Shown here piece by piece: positions 43,418 through 56,481 of a DNA stretch of 64,000 nucleotides. The DNA lies in NCBI GenBank assembly GCA_021234155.1, contig JAJEKV010000008.1:8148445-8212444 (forward strand), in the 5' to 3' direction. Source of the stretch: Isoetes taiwanensis (Eukaryota > Streptophyta > Lycopodiopsida > Isoetales > Isoetaceae). The position numbers and the translations under genes are program-made. Each line of letters starts with the position of its first letter. Position 1 is the first letter of the stretch. The notes beneath the pieces were generated by a model. The model was given only the letters and a program-made list of their open reading frames with translations. It was not told where the DNA came from and searched no databases.

Positions 43418-46384
43418 GCCCATATTTGACAAAATGGTCTGTTCTATCTTTAGAAGCAAGAAAGACTTGTGGAAGCTTGTTTTACCTTACTACTAATCCA
43501 TTACTTCAAGATGACATTTGAATAAGCGAGAACAAGCTAAGTTTTACATTGGCTAGAATAGCTTGCACCCCTGTTGATGTTTAGATCTTGCTTGAAAGAA
43601 ATGGTGCCTTGGGCAATGCTTTTATCCCTTGGAAATTATTGCAAGCTTTGGTGTTTAGAAGTTTTCTTTTGCACTTATGTTTGTCTTGATGCACCACTTC
43701 ATTCATCGTCATCCCTTTTTATCCTAAACAGGACCATTGTCCCTCATACAACTGCAGCGCTTTCCATAAAGTTCAGAAGAGTGCCATAGATGTTCTTGTT
43801 CAAGATCACAAATAAGGAGTTGAATTGTCGAATCACAATCATCATCATATTATGCAAAGAGTAATTATGTTCACATGTCTTGTGCTGGATAACTTATTCG
43901 ATGAATTACACATGATCTGTGAATTCAAGCATGTATGCAACATGCTTTGCAAGTTGCATAGTAGCAAGCACAGACCCAACAAGAAATGAATTCGCTCATA
44001 TGTCAGGGTAAGATTTTTTCTGGAGGCTAAAAAAGTCTCCTCCTTTGTACTTTTTATCAGTGCCATATACATTTCTGTAATTAATCATATATTGCAGAGG
44101 CTCTGCGAGTGTCAAAGAGCTTTATATACCTAATGGATGTGAGCTTTGAGACAACCTCTGGTAGAGAGTGCATATGTTTGAGGATTTTTGCAGGGCCATT
44201 CAAGGTCTGGTGGAAATATCCAGCCATAATTTCAGAATGCACATAATATTGAGGAATTGACTTGGAAGATATAACTCCAACCCCTAATGCCCAAAGGGAA
44301 CGATTTGGCAGTACATGCTAGCACAAATTATATGGTGTGCAACTAGGCAGAGATTGGAAGGGGCAAATCCACTTGAATGTTATCAACAATACAACTGTTG
44401 GCAAAGAGTAGATCGTGCAACCTTAGCTCTTAGTATTTCTCATACTATTTGTGTCTACCTGGGAATCCATGTCAGCATATATGGTGCAACCAAACACAAC
44501 CAAACATGTAGCGATTCACTTGTCCTCTTCCAATATAGAAACAATGGTAGTATTGTGTGGGCTTGAAAACATGAGCATGAAGCTATTTGAGATAGAGTAG
44601 CGAAGATCATTTCATAGCTTTCAAGCATTCAACCATAAGAAATATGTATGCTATTTGGACAGATTACTACTGATTGACACTTGTGATGTTCTTATAAATT
44701 GCTTGAACAGTTGTAATTTAATGGAATAAAAGAATATTTGATATTTGATATTGACTCAAGTTACAGAGGTTGGTGCTGTGTACAACTTTGGTGTTGTCCT
44801 TCTGCAGCTTATAAGTGGCTTATTCATGGAATTAGTATGATGAAGGTCTAATGCAGGCGTTTTAGATTTTATGGCAGAGGCAAGGTCAATATCCCTAAAC
44901 TATCTTCTGTGTTTAATTTGGGAGCAAATGGGCTCTTGATTTCAAAGTTTGAATTTTGAGAATTGGCTTTGAATCAGCAGAGGTTTCAAAAAAATCCTTC
45001 ACCAACAGAGCCATGGAAAAATATCAGAGCCGGCCTAGCAAGGCCATGCTGTCTCTAAGGCATATATAGAGCAGCTTGATCATGCCGAGGTTTCTCCAAT
45101 AGATATCAGATCCATCAGGTATCACATCCATCGTTGTGATATTCAATACAAAGCATATTACAACTGCACATATAACAGGTATCATACTTCTAGACTTGCT
45201 TATTTTCTCTTGCACTACTGAAAGCCAGAACATACTTCTGATTTTGGATCTGCTTCTAGATTTCGCAAGGACTTCTTATTTATGCAGATTCTACTGCTTC
45301 CCGCTGTCGTGTTCAACAGATTGAAGATCTTGTTGCTGATCATGTCCTGCCCTATCATGGTAAAACCTCTATTTTTGTCTAAGATGTTAAATCGAATGCT
45401 GAGATAAAGTTTTCAATTGGGTATTGCCGATTTTGTTGAGTCCCATGTGCAGGAGAATCCTTTGAATCCGATTTTGTTGAATCCTGTTGCTGTTGTTGTG
45501 CAGGGGGCTACAAGTCTTTAGCCCCATTATTTCATAGGATGATGTGCAATAGTATATTATTAGCTAAAATGCTGCCACCATTAAGTAGGAACATGGTTGT
45601 TTCTTAGCTTGCATGCATTATAAGCTATGATATTAGAAGCATTTTCTGCCCTTTTTGTCTGTCCAATGCTTGAGGCCCATATTTGATCAAACTGGAATAA
45701 ATTGCATGGCAAAATGGCTCGTTTTATATTTAGAAGCAAGAAAGGCTTGTGGGAGCTTGTTTTACCTTACTGCTATTCCATTACTTCAAAATGACATTTG
45801 GATAAGCGGGAACAAGCTAAATTTTACGTTGGCTAGAACATCTTGCACCCATGTTGATGTTTAGATCTTGCTTGAAAGAAATGGTGCCTTGGGCGATGCT
45901 CTTGTCCCTTGGAAATTATTGCAAGCTTTGATGTTTAGAAGTTTTGTTCTGCACTTATGGTTGCCTTGTGCATCCACTTCATTCATCCTCATTCCTTTTC
46001 ATCCTAGACAGGACCATTGTCCCTCATACAACTGCGGTGTTTTCCATAAAGTTTAGAAGAGTGCCATAGATGATCTTGTTGCAGGATCACAAACAAAGAC
46101 TTGAATTGTAGAATCACAATCATCATCATATTACGCAAAGAGTAATTATATTCACATGTCTTGTGCTGGATAACTTATTCGATGAATTACACATGATCTG
46201 TGAATTCAAGCATGTATGCAACATGCTTTGCAATCTGCACAGCAGCAAGCACAGGCCCAACAAGAAATGAATTCGCTCATATGTCAGGGTAAGGTTTTTT
46301 CTGGAGGCTAAAAAAGATTTTTCGTGCATTTTCTTCTCCTTTTGGACTTTTTACCAAGCCCATATACATTTCTGTAATTAATCA
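43418..46384. repeat. Direct repeat pair of about 0.7 kb, 2.25 kb apart
   Basis: Segments 43418-44093 and 45670-46384 match closely from GCCCATATTTGA to ACATTTCTGTAATTAATCAT. Both contain AGAAGCAAGAAAG.CTTGTGG and TTGCTTGAAAGAAATGGTGC. A plus-strand frame in the right copy (45655-45864, continuing to 46056) reads partly protein-like but I match no family. The right copy ends exactly where the gypsy fragment begins (46387), while the left continues into ATTGCAGAGGC. Confidence 0.75.
44094..45669. other. Interval between the repeats, with kinase scrap
   Basis: Mostly unassigned. At about 44764-44818 the plus strand reads EVGAVYNFGVVLLQLISG, the subdomain IX signature of plant receptor-like kinases (DVYSFGVVLLELISG); no other kinase subdomain is near. 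No complete gene is supported. Confidence 0.5.
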
Positions 46385-46386
46385 TA

Positions 46387-48693
46387 ATATGGAAGCTAAG
46401 GAAGCTTTTCAAATTCTGAAAAAGAGAATGGCAACTGAACCAGTATTAGTGCTTCCTAACTGGAACAAACCCTTTTACAGTATGTTTTGACGCCAGTAGA
46501 AATGCTATTGGGGCAGTACTTATGCAAGATGGGCATCTGTTAGCTTATGTTAGTCGCACGCTCAAACCATTGGAGCAAAAGTATAGCACCTATGAAAAGG
46601 AATCGATTGCCTTGGTTCATGCGCTAAAGGAACGGAGACATTATCTTATGGGATCAAAGTTTGTTGCTCCTTTTGATCAGTAGTCTTTTTGCAGGATACT
46701 TGGCCAAAGTGTGACAGTTTGAGACATATACAAACACAGGATATTATCAATGCGTGCCAGTTAAAGCTCATTGACACTATGAAGGATTTTGAAGGGTTAC
46801 AACTTGAGTATAAACCTGGGAAGGAGAATCAAGTTGCGGATGCACTAATTCGAGTAAATATTTAGGCCATATCCATAGCAGAAATTGTTGATTTGAAACC
46901 AACGAAAGGGGAATATAGGAACGACCCCTCCTTTTCTATTCCATATGTACAAATAGAAAATGATGGTAGAGATTTTTTGGCAGGATACAGAATTTGTAAT
47001 GGTTTACTATTCTATCAGAATCGCACATGTGTTACACAGGCATACAGATCAAAAGTGGTACAAGAATGTCATGAACCTCTATATTCTGGACATAGAGGCA
47101 CTCAAGCTACTTTGGCAACTGTTAAAAGACATTTTTATTGGCCAAAACTTGAAAGGGATGTTAAAAGGTACGTAGAAGCATGTCTTGTTTGTCAACAAAT
47201 GAAAGCTTCTACCGGTAAGCCTGCCAGATTGGCACAACCTTTGCCAATTCAAGAAAAACCATGGAAGCATATTACCATGGATTTTATTCAAGGATTACCA
47301 AAGACCACTCACAAGAATGACCAGATTTGGATAGTAGTAGACAGGTTGTCTAAACAGGTTCATTTTCTTCCACGTAAGTCCAACATGACCGCACCGCAAG
47401 CAAGCAAGATTGTCTTGAAGGAGATATTTAGGATTCATGGAATGTCAGATGCAGTTATAATGGATAGAGATCCCCTATTTTGCAGTAGGTGTGATGAAAA
47501 CTTTAGGCACGACTTTACAGCCTATCATCCTGAGACGGATGGCCAAATTGAGGTTGTGAACCATGTTATTGAAGATATGCTCAGAGCCTATGTTGCAGAA
47601 AGGCAAAGTCAATGAGAAGAGTACCTTTATCTTCGGATTTTGCCTACAATAACACCGTCCATTCTGTGACCCAAAGAACTCCTTTTGATATAGTGTACAG
47701 ATACTCCTTGGAATCCCCGATTGCAAAGCTTGGAGGAGAAGTACCCGCTTCATATGAAGCAACTGCAGACTTTGCGGATTACAGGAAGTAAAATCATGAA
47801 TCCAAAAGAGCCAAGAATTAATGGTTTCCAGACTTGCAAAGAAACGAAGAAAAGTCGGCTACAAAAAAGATCACTGGGTTTGGATTCATCTTCCTAAGAA
47901 GCGCTTACGGAAAATGGGTAATAGGTACGTAAAAACTGGCACCTAGGTACTATGGTCCATTTCAAGTCGACGATAAAGCTGGTGAGAATGCCTATCGTTT
48001 ACATTTGTATGGAAAATGGACTAACCTGCATCCAGTTTTTAATGTGGGAATACTAAAACCCTATAAAAAAAGTGAAATTTCTCCTGAGATTTTGCAAAAG
48101 ATGAAACCTCCCAACATCCCAACATCACATGAGATTCAGAACCTCCCAACATCAAGGATGATGAAGAAGTGCTTGAACCAGAGAAAATACTCACGCACCA
48201 AGATAAGGACGCTAGGACTTCCTCCTATCGAAAGTATCTTGTGAAATTCAAATTTCATCCACCCTCTAATGCAGTATGGTATTCTAAGATCCAACTTAAG
48301 GAATACGACGCACTTGTGGAGGAATATGAACGAACTTTGCAAGATTAACAAGCAAAGTTTAGGAGACATTTAAATTTTTGTATTTGGAATACTTTAATAC
48401 TAAAATTGCAGTTGCTTTATTAAAGAATTTGATATATTGATACTTTGAATTCTTTATTCACGATTATAAAGATATCAAGTCCTCCGACTGACTTGAGGCC
48501 ATCTCTAACCGAAATGAGATGAAAGACCTCTAAGGGAACTGAGGCCATTTCCAACTGAAATCTCTAAAGAAAAAGAGACTAAAGACCTCTAAATGAACTG
48601 AGGCTATTGGAATAATCATCCTTAAAAGACTTCGGATGCACAATTCTTCCTCGAGATTGACGTGGACGTTTAATCTCGGGAAGGGAAGGATTG
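46387..48693 (+). mobile_element. Ty3/gypsy retrotransposon, 5'-truncated interior
   Basis: Starts at the connection domain (EAKEAFQILKKRMATEPVLV), then RNase H (FDASRNAIGAVLMQ, LAYVSRTLKPLEQKYSTYEK at about 46489-46600), H2C2 zinc finger and integrase (46893-47615), and a chromodomain-like tail YLVKFKFHPPSNAVWYSKIQ near 48236-48295 ending at 48346. Frameshifts and stops are present. LTR, gag, protease and most of reverse transcriptase are missing on the left. A polypurine tract GGGAAGGGAAGGA ends at 48692, just before the 3' LTR. Confidence 0.9.
46893..47615 (+). pseudogene. gypsy integrase (240 codons, open fragment)
   Basis: Contains the HHCC finger (CHEPLYSGHRGTQATLATVK with CLVCQQMK), and the catalytic core with Asp in ITMDFIQGLP, Asp in IMDRDPLF and Glu in DGQIEVVN. 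It ends at a TGA where the family continues. Part of the gypsy element, and not an independent gene. Confidence 0.85.
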
Positions 48694-49449
48694 TTACGGC
48701 TTAATGCCGGCTCGGGAAAGCGGCTCGGGCTCAACTCATTGTTACCCATCTTATTTTATTTTGAAAGCTTAGAGAACAAATTATAAGGATTCCATATATG
48801 GTTATTTTATAAGACTAAACCATTGAACTTTATGTTATCTAAACATATATAAAGCAGTTAGGTTTTTTGTTTGAACCTAATATTTTTTCGCTAGGAAAAG
48901 ATGTGAGCATGCCACCTGTCCTTTAAAAAATAATATAAAACTATAAAACTATAAATCAAACGTGTGCGTGACGTCATCATGCAATCCGAGCTTCGAAAAG
49001 GCAAGTGTGCGGCCAGATTAGCGTGCCTCTGAAGAAACATGTGTGCCCCTGAAGCTTGATTTGACGACAAGCTACCTAGTCTTCGGCTCAAATCGAGCTC
49101 CGAGTGCAGTTTTGCACTTTGCGCAACGCAATGGTCATGGCGGTCGGAGCTTCCCTGTTTTCCTGTTTTCCTGTTAGCATGTACTCTCAACTTGCTGATC
49201 CGCTTGGCCGCAGCCTTTTTTCCAAGCCTAGATTTTTGGTGTTTTTCTAGCTCTGTTCCTTGTGTTTGATCTACCCTGCCAGCCACGTCCTATTTTTAGG
49301 TCTAGGAGTTCGGTGCCGTCTGAAATTCCCTGCGGGCATTTTGTGAAACCCTGGTGCTAATTTTGAAACCCTTGTGTTGATTCTGATCATTGCTCTGATA
49401 TTTTGGGCGGCTATAGAGTCTCTGGCCGCTTGGTTTGGTCCGCTATAAC
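48694..49449 (+). mobile_element. 3' LTR of the gypsy element (probable)
   Basis: Begins TGTTACGG right after the polypurine tract and can be closed at GCTATAACA near 49449, giving about 756 bp. A TATATAAAG box lies near 48847-48855. The right boundary is an estimate because no second LTR is available for comparison. Confidence 0.6.
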
Positions 49450-51605
49450 AAAGTGAGAGATTTGACTCGATTCTTCTCTTCCTTCATTCTTTCTGATAGA
49501 AGACTTAATCTGTCAATAACTTTCAGATCTTTGCTATTCCATATATTATTTGTCACAGAAGCACAGAAGCAGTTATCCCTGGTGTGGGATACAAGATATA
49601 AGAGCAAGTACGTAATGATCAGATTTGTGGTTGCGTGAATACAGGAGCTTGGTGAGAGTCTTGGTTTTCTGCACAATAATGTGCAACTCATACATCGGGC
49701 AATATCACCAGAGGTATGTTCATTGAGAGTTGCTTTTATTTCTTTGTTTTGTTCTTCATTGTGTCTTTACTGTTGGCAGTCTTTGTCACTTCTTCTATAG
49801 CATAATAGCTGGCTTCATTTGGATATACGATTAACATTGGACAGGCTGCTACAAGCAATTCATATGGGAAATTTCATTATCATTTATGTACTCTACTTTG
49901 CAGTCAGATATTGTGGTTACTTGTGTATGTGTATTATCTTTTATTATAGTTTTTTTTTTCGGTCATTATGAGACACTAACGACGGAATACCCAGGTTACT
50001 CCAACCATTACGCGGACAATCTCTGGAATCCTTAAAACTTTCTGGCCAGGCCATATAGGTATAAATCGATGCTATTTCTTGCCACTCTCTATAGAGGATC
50101 ATTATGTGTTTTAAAGCGGAGTTAGATAATAGAATCTATTCTAGTTCTTAATGACATGCTAAAATTTGAGTTTCAAATATTTGTGCTATGAGTCGAGCTC
50201 TCTATTTCAAGATGTTATGATGCTATGTTAAGGTGGTTGCTGCCAGTTCCAGAAATTCTGGGCTATATCTTTGTTTGGCTTTTTCTATTTGTGATTTATA
50301 GAAGGGTTGTTGCTCATATTTTTCGCTTTTCTTTCTCTGATATGCGTTTCATTTCTAATCGGTGTCACTTAATGAAAGAAAATGTCTCATGCTCAGTAAT
50401 AGAAAGCTGCGTTTAATCATTCTGTGTGTAAAAAGATCCTCCTTTTTCTAATGCGGTATGTTTCTCCTTGCAGATATATGCTTCTAGTCAAGATTGGGTG
50501 CAGTTGGCATAAGCACATTGCTGAAATTTTGTTGATTTGCTTCATGCAAGCTTCTCTCGAAGGTTCTTTTTGGCCCCATTATGTTTCTTGAGTATGTGAG
50601 GTAAACTCCCTCAAGATGTTGTTTTAAGCTGAGGTTTGCATGCTTAGATCTTTTGTAATGTTACAGATCTTTAGGCAATTTTCTTGCCAACTAAGGGAGT
50701 AAAGTTTCAGGAATTTTAAATATGCTATGGAGAGCAGTAATCTGCAATATGGTTGCCATCGTGGCATATTAAACAGCAAGAGTCACACCAATGACATCTT
50801 CTGAGCTTATTTGTGCCTTGAAAGTTGCCCTGATGGAGAAAGTCAACAGCAGAATGGAGAAATAACAGTACGCACATCCGCAGACTCCCAAAATGTTGGG
50901 TTCTTACAGAAAATTCCAATATGGACTTTGCCCTGTTGTTTTCGGGCAGAATTTCAAGCATTGAATCCCAATTTATTCTACTATGTTTGTTTTTCAAAGA
51001 ATGCGTCACTTCATCCAGCCTCGCCTTCAACATCCAGCATGCAATATTTATTATTTAGACAAGACCACTGCACGCACAGACATGGCTGGAAAATTTTGTA
51101 TCCGCATAACAGCGAGATTTACAAATCTTCCAGCTAGTGTGGGAGAAACAGGCAGCGCCACAGGGCCACATTACACTTCGGAATCGGAAATCAACATGGG
51201 AGACCTGTTGGTTCGACAGATTGAAATCGTATAAGCCTGTAAACCATTTTTTTACACCGGATTTTGTGAGCCACTCTTAGACTGCCACCTCATGCCCCTT
51301 GGCATTTATCAATTTATCCAAACATTGTTGACCCATAACATATATGTATGTAGAAAAAAATTATGGTTTCATCTTCCATTGGATGCACTTAAGTTGATGT
51401 CTCCTAGCTGTGCGCTTCATTTTCTATTCACAAGGAAGGAAGTAACAACTCCCGAGCTGCAAGCAACGTATTGTGATTTCCACGATGCTTGCACACTGGT
51501 TTGTACTATCATTGCATGTCATTGTTGTCGTTTTAATGTACATTACTATAAGAAAGGCCCACTGGCTATCATTGGATGGCATGATTAAACTATAAGGCAG
51601 GCTTA
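49450..51605. other. Gene scraps downstream of the gypsy LTR
   Basis: At 49643-49711 the plus strand reads QELGESLGFLHNNVQLIHRA then ISPE followed by a GTATGT donor. This resembles the SCYL2-type pseudokinase segment LxFLHNNxxLIHxxIxPE; one exon only. Elsewhere there are intron-like T-rich tracts (49950-49962) and unplaced frames (50811-51234) that I do not recognise. Confidence 0.4.
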
Positions 51606-52060
51606 TCGCAGTAATGGTCTTGTGGTTAGGCTATTGGATGCGGGTGCCCCTCCCCCCCCCAAGCTCAAATCCCACTGACTATTATTGGATGGCCGAAATG
51701 TTCTATGTTCGTAGCGATCATGGCCTGGTGGTCAGACCATTGGATACGGGTGCTCCCCCGCCCAGGTTCATATCCCACCGGCTATCATTGCATGACATGG
51801 TTGAAAAAAGGAAAGACAATATAATTGGGAATCCTATAGTCATTATGTCTAGCATCTTTCTATCATGCAGGCATCGAATGCGCGGTGAAACAATGCAGGT
51901 TCAAATCCTGCACATTCTATCGTGTATATCCGGAATTTATCGCGGCCATATGCATGCTCTTAGGTTGGATACCCCGTTATAGTCAATATTCTTCTATCGT
52001 GCAGGCACTGAACGCAAGGCAACAAAGTGCAGGTTCAAATTATGCATTTTCTAGCATGTA
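51606..52060 (+). repeat. Tandem tRNA-like repeats (pol III A/B-box type)
   Basis: Two related 70-bp units at 51606-51674 and 51711-51779 share TGGTCTTGTGGTTAGGCTAT / TGGCCTGGTGGTCAGACCAT (A-box-like), TTGGATRCGGGTGC, and GCTCAAATCCCAC / GGTTCATATCCCAC (B-box-like). Two further units near 51869-51912 and 52000-52048 carry GCAGGTTCAAATCCTGC-type T-arms. None forms a convincing full cloverleaf, so I read them as tRNA-derived SINE pieces or tRNA pseudogenes. Confidence 0.45.
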
Positions 52061-52087
52061 TAGACGAGTTGGGGAAGAGAAACGTTC

Positions 52088-52111
52088 GCGGCGGCCGATA
52101 GGCCGCCGCAT
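52088..52111. repeat. GC hairpin with GATA loop
   Basis: GCGGCGGCC and GGCCGCCGC are perfectly complementary around GATA, in otherwise AT-rich DNA. Confidence 0.7.
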
Positions 52112-54690
52112 AAGTTTCTTGTAATTATAATGTGGCTGATATTGGGTGATCCACCATTCAACGCAAAATGGTTCATAAGCAACTGAACTAATTCGGATCT
52201 GAAGAAAAAGGGCCGATCTATATCCATTCTTGGCCGAATCTTTCCTATTCTTAGTCGGATCATTGCTAACCGCATACATTGCCCTTTTCTAAGCTATTTC
52301 TCTGCAAAAGGGGGAGGATTCACAAAAAAGGGACCTTTATCTTCCATTATAAGAAAATGTTGCTCCTTCCATCTGAAACTAAGCTCCATCACTTCTATCT
52401 TGAATCTTGTGCTACTGCTGCACCGTATTAAGCTTTGATTTAAAACTATAGATGTTTAAATTCGGCATATGTGTATATGTGTTAAGCTGGCAAGAAAAAA
52501 AATTCTTGCTTGGATCTGAGCCCGGTTGGGAGGCAAATCATCTCCTAAAGACTGGAGTATTGTTTGTGGTTTTTTGTTCATTGTATTTCTAAGATTACTT
52601 GTCATCGTATCAAAATTCATCCATAGGGTGGAATTATAGCAGAAATAGTGATGATGGGTCAGAATTGACTGCGCGTGTATCTTCTTTACAGATTAATTAT
52701 TGGAGCGAGAAGCCAGACTTTTTGAGGCACAAGTATTTGCAAGGGGTCCATACTTGAAAGAATTATCAGGTGGGTGGTTTATAGCTTACACCGAAGGATG
52801 TCTTGAATAGTGAATACATGAAAAGAAATTGTTGAATTCACAGATTTTAGAGTTGGGTTGGTTATGAGATTAATAAGGGTTAAATCGATTCTTTCTTATG
52901 AATAGAACGAGCTTGAATGCAAAAATAGATTTGTAGAGATTGAGCGTGTTAGCAAAGTTATAATATGTGCACAAATAAGAATTAAACTATGAGGTGGTGA
53001 GAGACACAGAAGAAGGAACGTGTTTAAATTTTAATGCTAGAAGCCTTTAGAATAGCTTATGGGGCTTTTGGGTATGACCACGACATGGAACCCAAGGGTT
53101 TAATAAGAATAAACATAAGTTAAGAAAAAGCATTACGGAATTACATGGAATGTTAATATAGCTAAGGGAATAAATGATAAAGAAAGATAAGGTGTGATGT
53201 TTCTCCATAGAGGAGAAGACCTTAGGAAGCTTAGGGAAGCTTCTGGACATAAGTTTGGTATGGGATACTTGCGGATTTGATGAGATGCATGAAGCATACT
53301 CTGTATGAAGTATTTAGTAATAGATCTAGTAAACTTAATTGACAAGTCGTGACCTCATTGTTAAAATGGTTTAGGGATTTAACCCAATTCATAGATAAAT
53401 AGTGAAATTGCAATGGGGTTGATATGACATTCTAAAAAGGGCTTTCCTAGGGGACGGAAAGTTAGGCTTCTATGATATATCTAGAGATGTTTTACATAGA
53501 TGACAGTGTAATCATGCTTGCATAATGTTAGCATGTACTGGTTGAAATTCAATATAAGGATCTGGTAGTACATGTATATGACTATGTATGTGAATTGTTC
53601 TCTGTGATATCATTATTATATGTTGTCTTTATTATATTGCATAGTGGAAATGCATGTGAAATGTGATATGGATAGTTGAATCATGGTGATGAGTATGGTT
53701 TAAACTTTGACGTGTGGGCCATGTGATAAGATATGGATTGATATATGAGTGCGTATGCTTCGGGGCCAGAGTCCATTTGCGGTGGCTTGGACTCACGGTT
53801 GTTCTTGTTATTGTTCTTGACATTGGGCATTGTCGCCCCGGCGAGGGTACTTCGTCGCCTTATATGGCCTAAAAGAGATCCCCTAGCGCTAGACGCAGGC
53901 TAGGAAGGTGTCTACACATGAGACTTACCCCGCCCGTATTTGCTACAGGGCCTGATCAGCCTGGGTGGCCGTAGGAACTGGAGTTGCACTACATACTTAT
54001 GGATACCTCATGGTTATTTTATAGTTTCACATGGTTTATGGTTGTCTCATGAATTGTATGGGTATAGCATGTGTATTTTCAATGAATTGGATGGCTTGGT
54101 GATGTTCACGTATTTCACATGATGTGGGTTCTTATCATATTTATTCATATTATTATATGCTAATATTGCATTACTGGATAACGTAGAGGGATTCTCAGTG
54201 ATTCTGGTGATTGTTACATCACACATATGTCTTGCTGATTATGCCAGTATATCCTAAATGCTTCGAACCCCCACTTAGTCCTTATGACTAATCCCACGTG
54301 TGTGTCGAGAGATGGAATGGAGCTAAAGAGCTAAGATCTCGTGAGCCTTTGAGCAAGGCTTTGTGGCTACTGGATAAACTTGATATTGTGGATTCTTAGC
54401 ACGTGAACCATTTTGGATTGCATAGATTTAGATATTATATAAATGAGGGTTGTGCTCAACGTGTAATTGAATGTATTGAGATTAAAGATTCAATCCTTTA
54501 CCTTGAGTTTTATGAGAACGTTGTTGCATTGACGTAACATAATTCATGCATACCAACTTATGAATATTAATGCGTGTCTTTAATGGGATCCCTGTAATTG
54601 ATTTGGGAGTCCATGTGATTTTTCTTCAGGAACGAGGTGTGCTTTCCATTTCGAACATCCTCTCAGTGCGTTATATAGTCCTTGATGCCT
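52112..54690. other. Long non-coding stretch, probably decayed retroelement sequence
   Basis: No recognisable protein on either strand. 53740-53960 is GC-rich (GGCCAGAGTCC, GCCCCGGCGAGGGTAC, CTTACCCCGCCCG) and contrasts with the AT-rich flanks, as in LTRs of large plant gypsy elements, but I could not define termini. Confidence 0.4.
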
Positions 54691-54699
54691 TTCATTAGT

Positions 54700-56481
54700 T
54701 GGCTAGATTCTTTAACAGTCTTGAAAGGAGGAAGTGGTTTTGGCTCCCCTCTGGAATAAGAACTTTACCCGTAGCCCCCCTTTTGCCACAATTTGATTCC
54801 TTGCACAGGCATCCACAATTTATCACCTAGTCTCCACTTATATTGCATGATCGGTATTCCATCCCTCACCCAAAACTTGAACTGAAGTGGCTTTGTGTGT
54901 CCTGCCAACTGATCCTTACACATCTAATAAGTATCTCTCGACAAATGATTTCCAATCTGCAACCTCATCCATCAAGAAAGCCATTGGGTTGGGGTCAATG
55001 TAGCTCTCAAACACATCCATTAGTTCAGGGAGACTAGTCACGTTTTCTCTCTTGAGATTGGTAGAGAAACTTCCAAAGCATGCATCTATATCATCATGTG
55101 TATGCCCAACCATCATGAACCCCACCTTCACAATCTTGAATACTCCTACTGTTGTCAAGTATGACATTGCCTCAAACATCCATCTATTCTTGTTTTCTTT
55201 CCAACAATTGTTCAATTGGACATATAACTCCTCTGGCAGTTGTTTCTCAAGTATGGGGAAGTCATCCCAAGTCCTCCTTGTTTCTTTCGACACCTTGGAT
55301 GTGAGCTCTTTTATCTGCATTTGGTAACAAAGCGGTTGATCATCCATCAAAGCCTCAAAAATGGGGGTCGAAGGAGAATACCTCCTCCCTTCTATCGATC
55401 CTCTCTCTAGTATTCTCAAGCACTTGAAAATAGAACTCTCATGGAAATTCGGATCATCCCTCCATAGATCAAGCACAAAATAACCATAGGTGCCAGTTCC
55501 ATGCCCACGTGTGAAGACACCCGCCAAGCTTACTTTTATCTAAAAAACATTTTGAGAATGCTTGGGCAAGGGATCTAGCTTTGGCAAGAAAGTCTTGTGT
55601 TGGTCCATCTTATCATGAATTATACACAAAAATATGTCAGGCTGCATCTGGGAAAATGTTCTCCACTGCCAATACAGCTGTCTACATGATATTTGGTCTG
55701 ATTGGTGATCTGCAAATTGCTCCCTAATTGCCATCATTTCTTTTTCTATTGCAGTTGATGCAAGTGTATCCTTCAGTTGAATGCAAGTGTTGCACTTTGA
55801 GAATGGTATTTGTTGCAAGACCCAGCACGTCTGAGAAGTGAGTTTTCCATAACTTGCTGAAAGATGATTGATAAAGAGGCCGACCTCTGGTAGTTTTTAG
55901 AATGGAGTTGACTTCTTTAAGGCACTCTTTCTGGATGTAATGTTGTGGCAACACTCTTTGGACCACTCATATACCGTGCTCGTTCACCTTCGACTTATAA
56001 GACATAGATTGGGGCATGTATCTCACAAAGCTCTCGAAGACAGCAATGGCCCTCAAAGTGTTTGCTCTAGGTTTTAACATCAGTGCATTGCCATGCTGGA
56101 ACAACCTGTGCCCTTTTCTGACATGCTCCCAGTATCTGTAAAATGATGTCTTGCTCAGGCCAAGAATCCATCTTACCGCTCTCATACATACCTTCAGACC
56201 CCTCAATTGATAAAGTAATATTCTTGTTTCTTCATCATAGCAGGAATTTCTATACAAGAAGTAGATGAAATTAATCCCGTCTTTCTGAAGCTGCCAATGT
56301 ATTGGGACCTTATTTCAACGTGGTCATCCACATTATACTGAACTATGCAATCTAGATTGCAACACTCTTGTCCCCTAACTGCTTCTAGGTTTTCTTTGGT
56401 TTCTGCCATACTTCCCATCCTTTGTAAATATCTCTCACTTCTAGCCCTTTTGGGCACCTTTGGGGCCCTTACACGTAGCAC
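54700..56481 (-). pseudogene. Transposon-type gene with HDK.DQ.KT and VGHTHDDID motifs (DUF7869-like)
   Basis: Minus-strand blocks in order: CCNLDCI (about 56370), GLKVCMRAVRWILGLSKTSF (about 56140-56200), MPQSMSYKSKVNEHG then LPQHYIQKECL, FSKCNTCIQLKDTLASTAIE (55740-55800), IIHDKMDQHKTFLPKLD (about 55575-55625), TWDDFP and VGHTHDDIDACFGSFSTNLK (55060-55120), and a C-terminal GIPIMQYKWRLGDKLWMP near 54830. Spaced Cys pairs plus D-x-x-D-Q-x-K-T and GHTHxDID are features of a repetitive family in plants and animals that I recall as DUF7869, probably transposon-borne. At least four frame changes break it, and its role is unknown. Confidence 0.6.

Noticed and set aside
44764-44818. Receptor-like kinase gene
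   Set aside because: Only the subdomain IX signature is present; no ATP-binding or catalytic loop lies within several kilobases.
51606-51779. Functional tRNA genes
   Set aside because: No full cloverleaf with acceptor stem and anticodon arm could be drawn for any unit.
52040-52290. Plastid or mitochondrial ribosomal protein insertion
   Set aside because: The minus-strand frame RSELVQLLMNHFALNG faintly recalls uS7, but I could not align it over a useful length and no other organellar sequence is adjacent.
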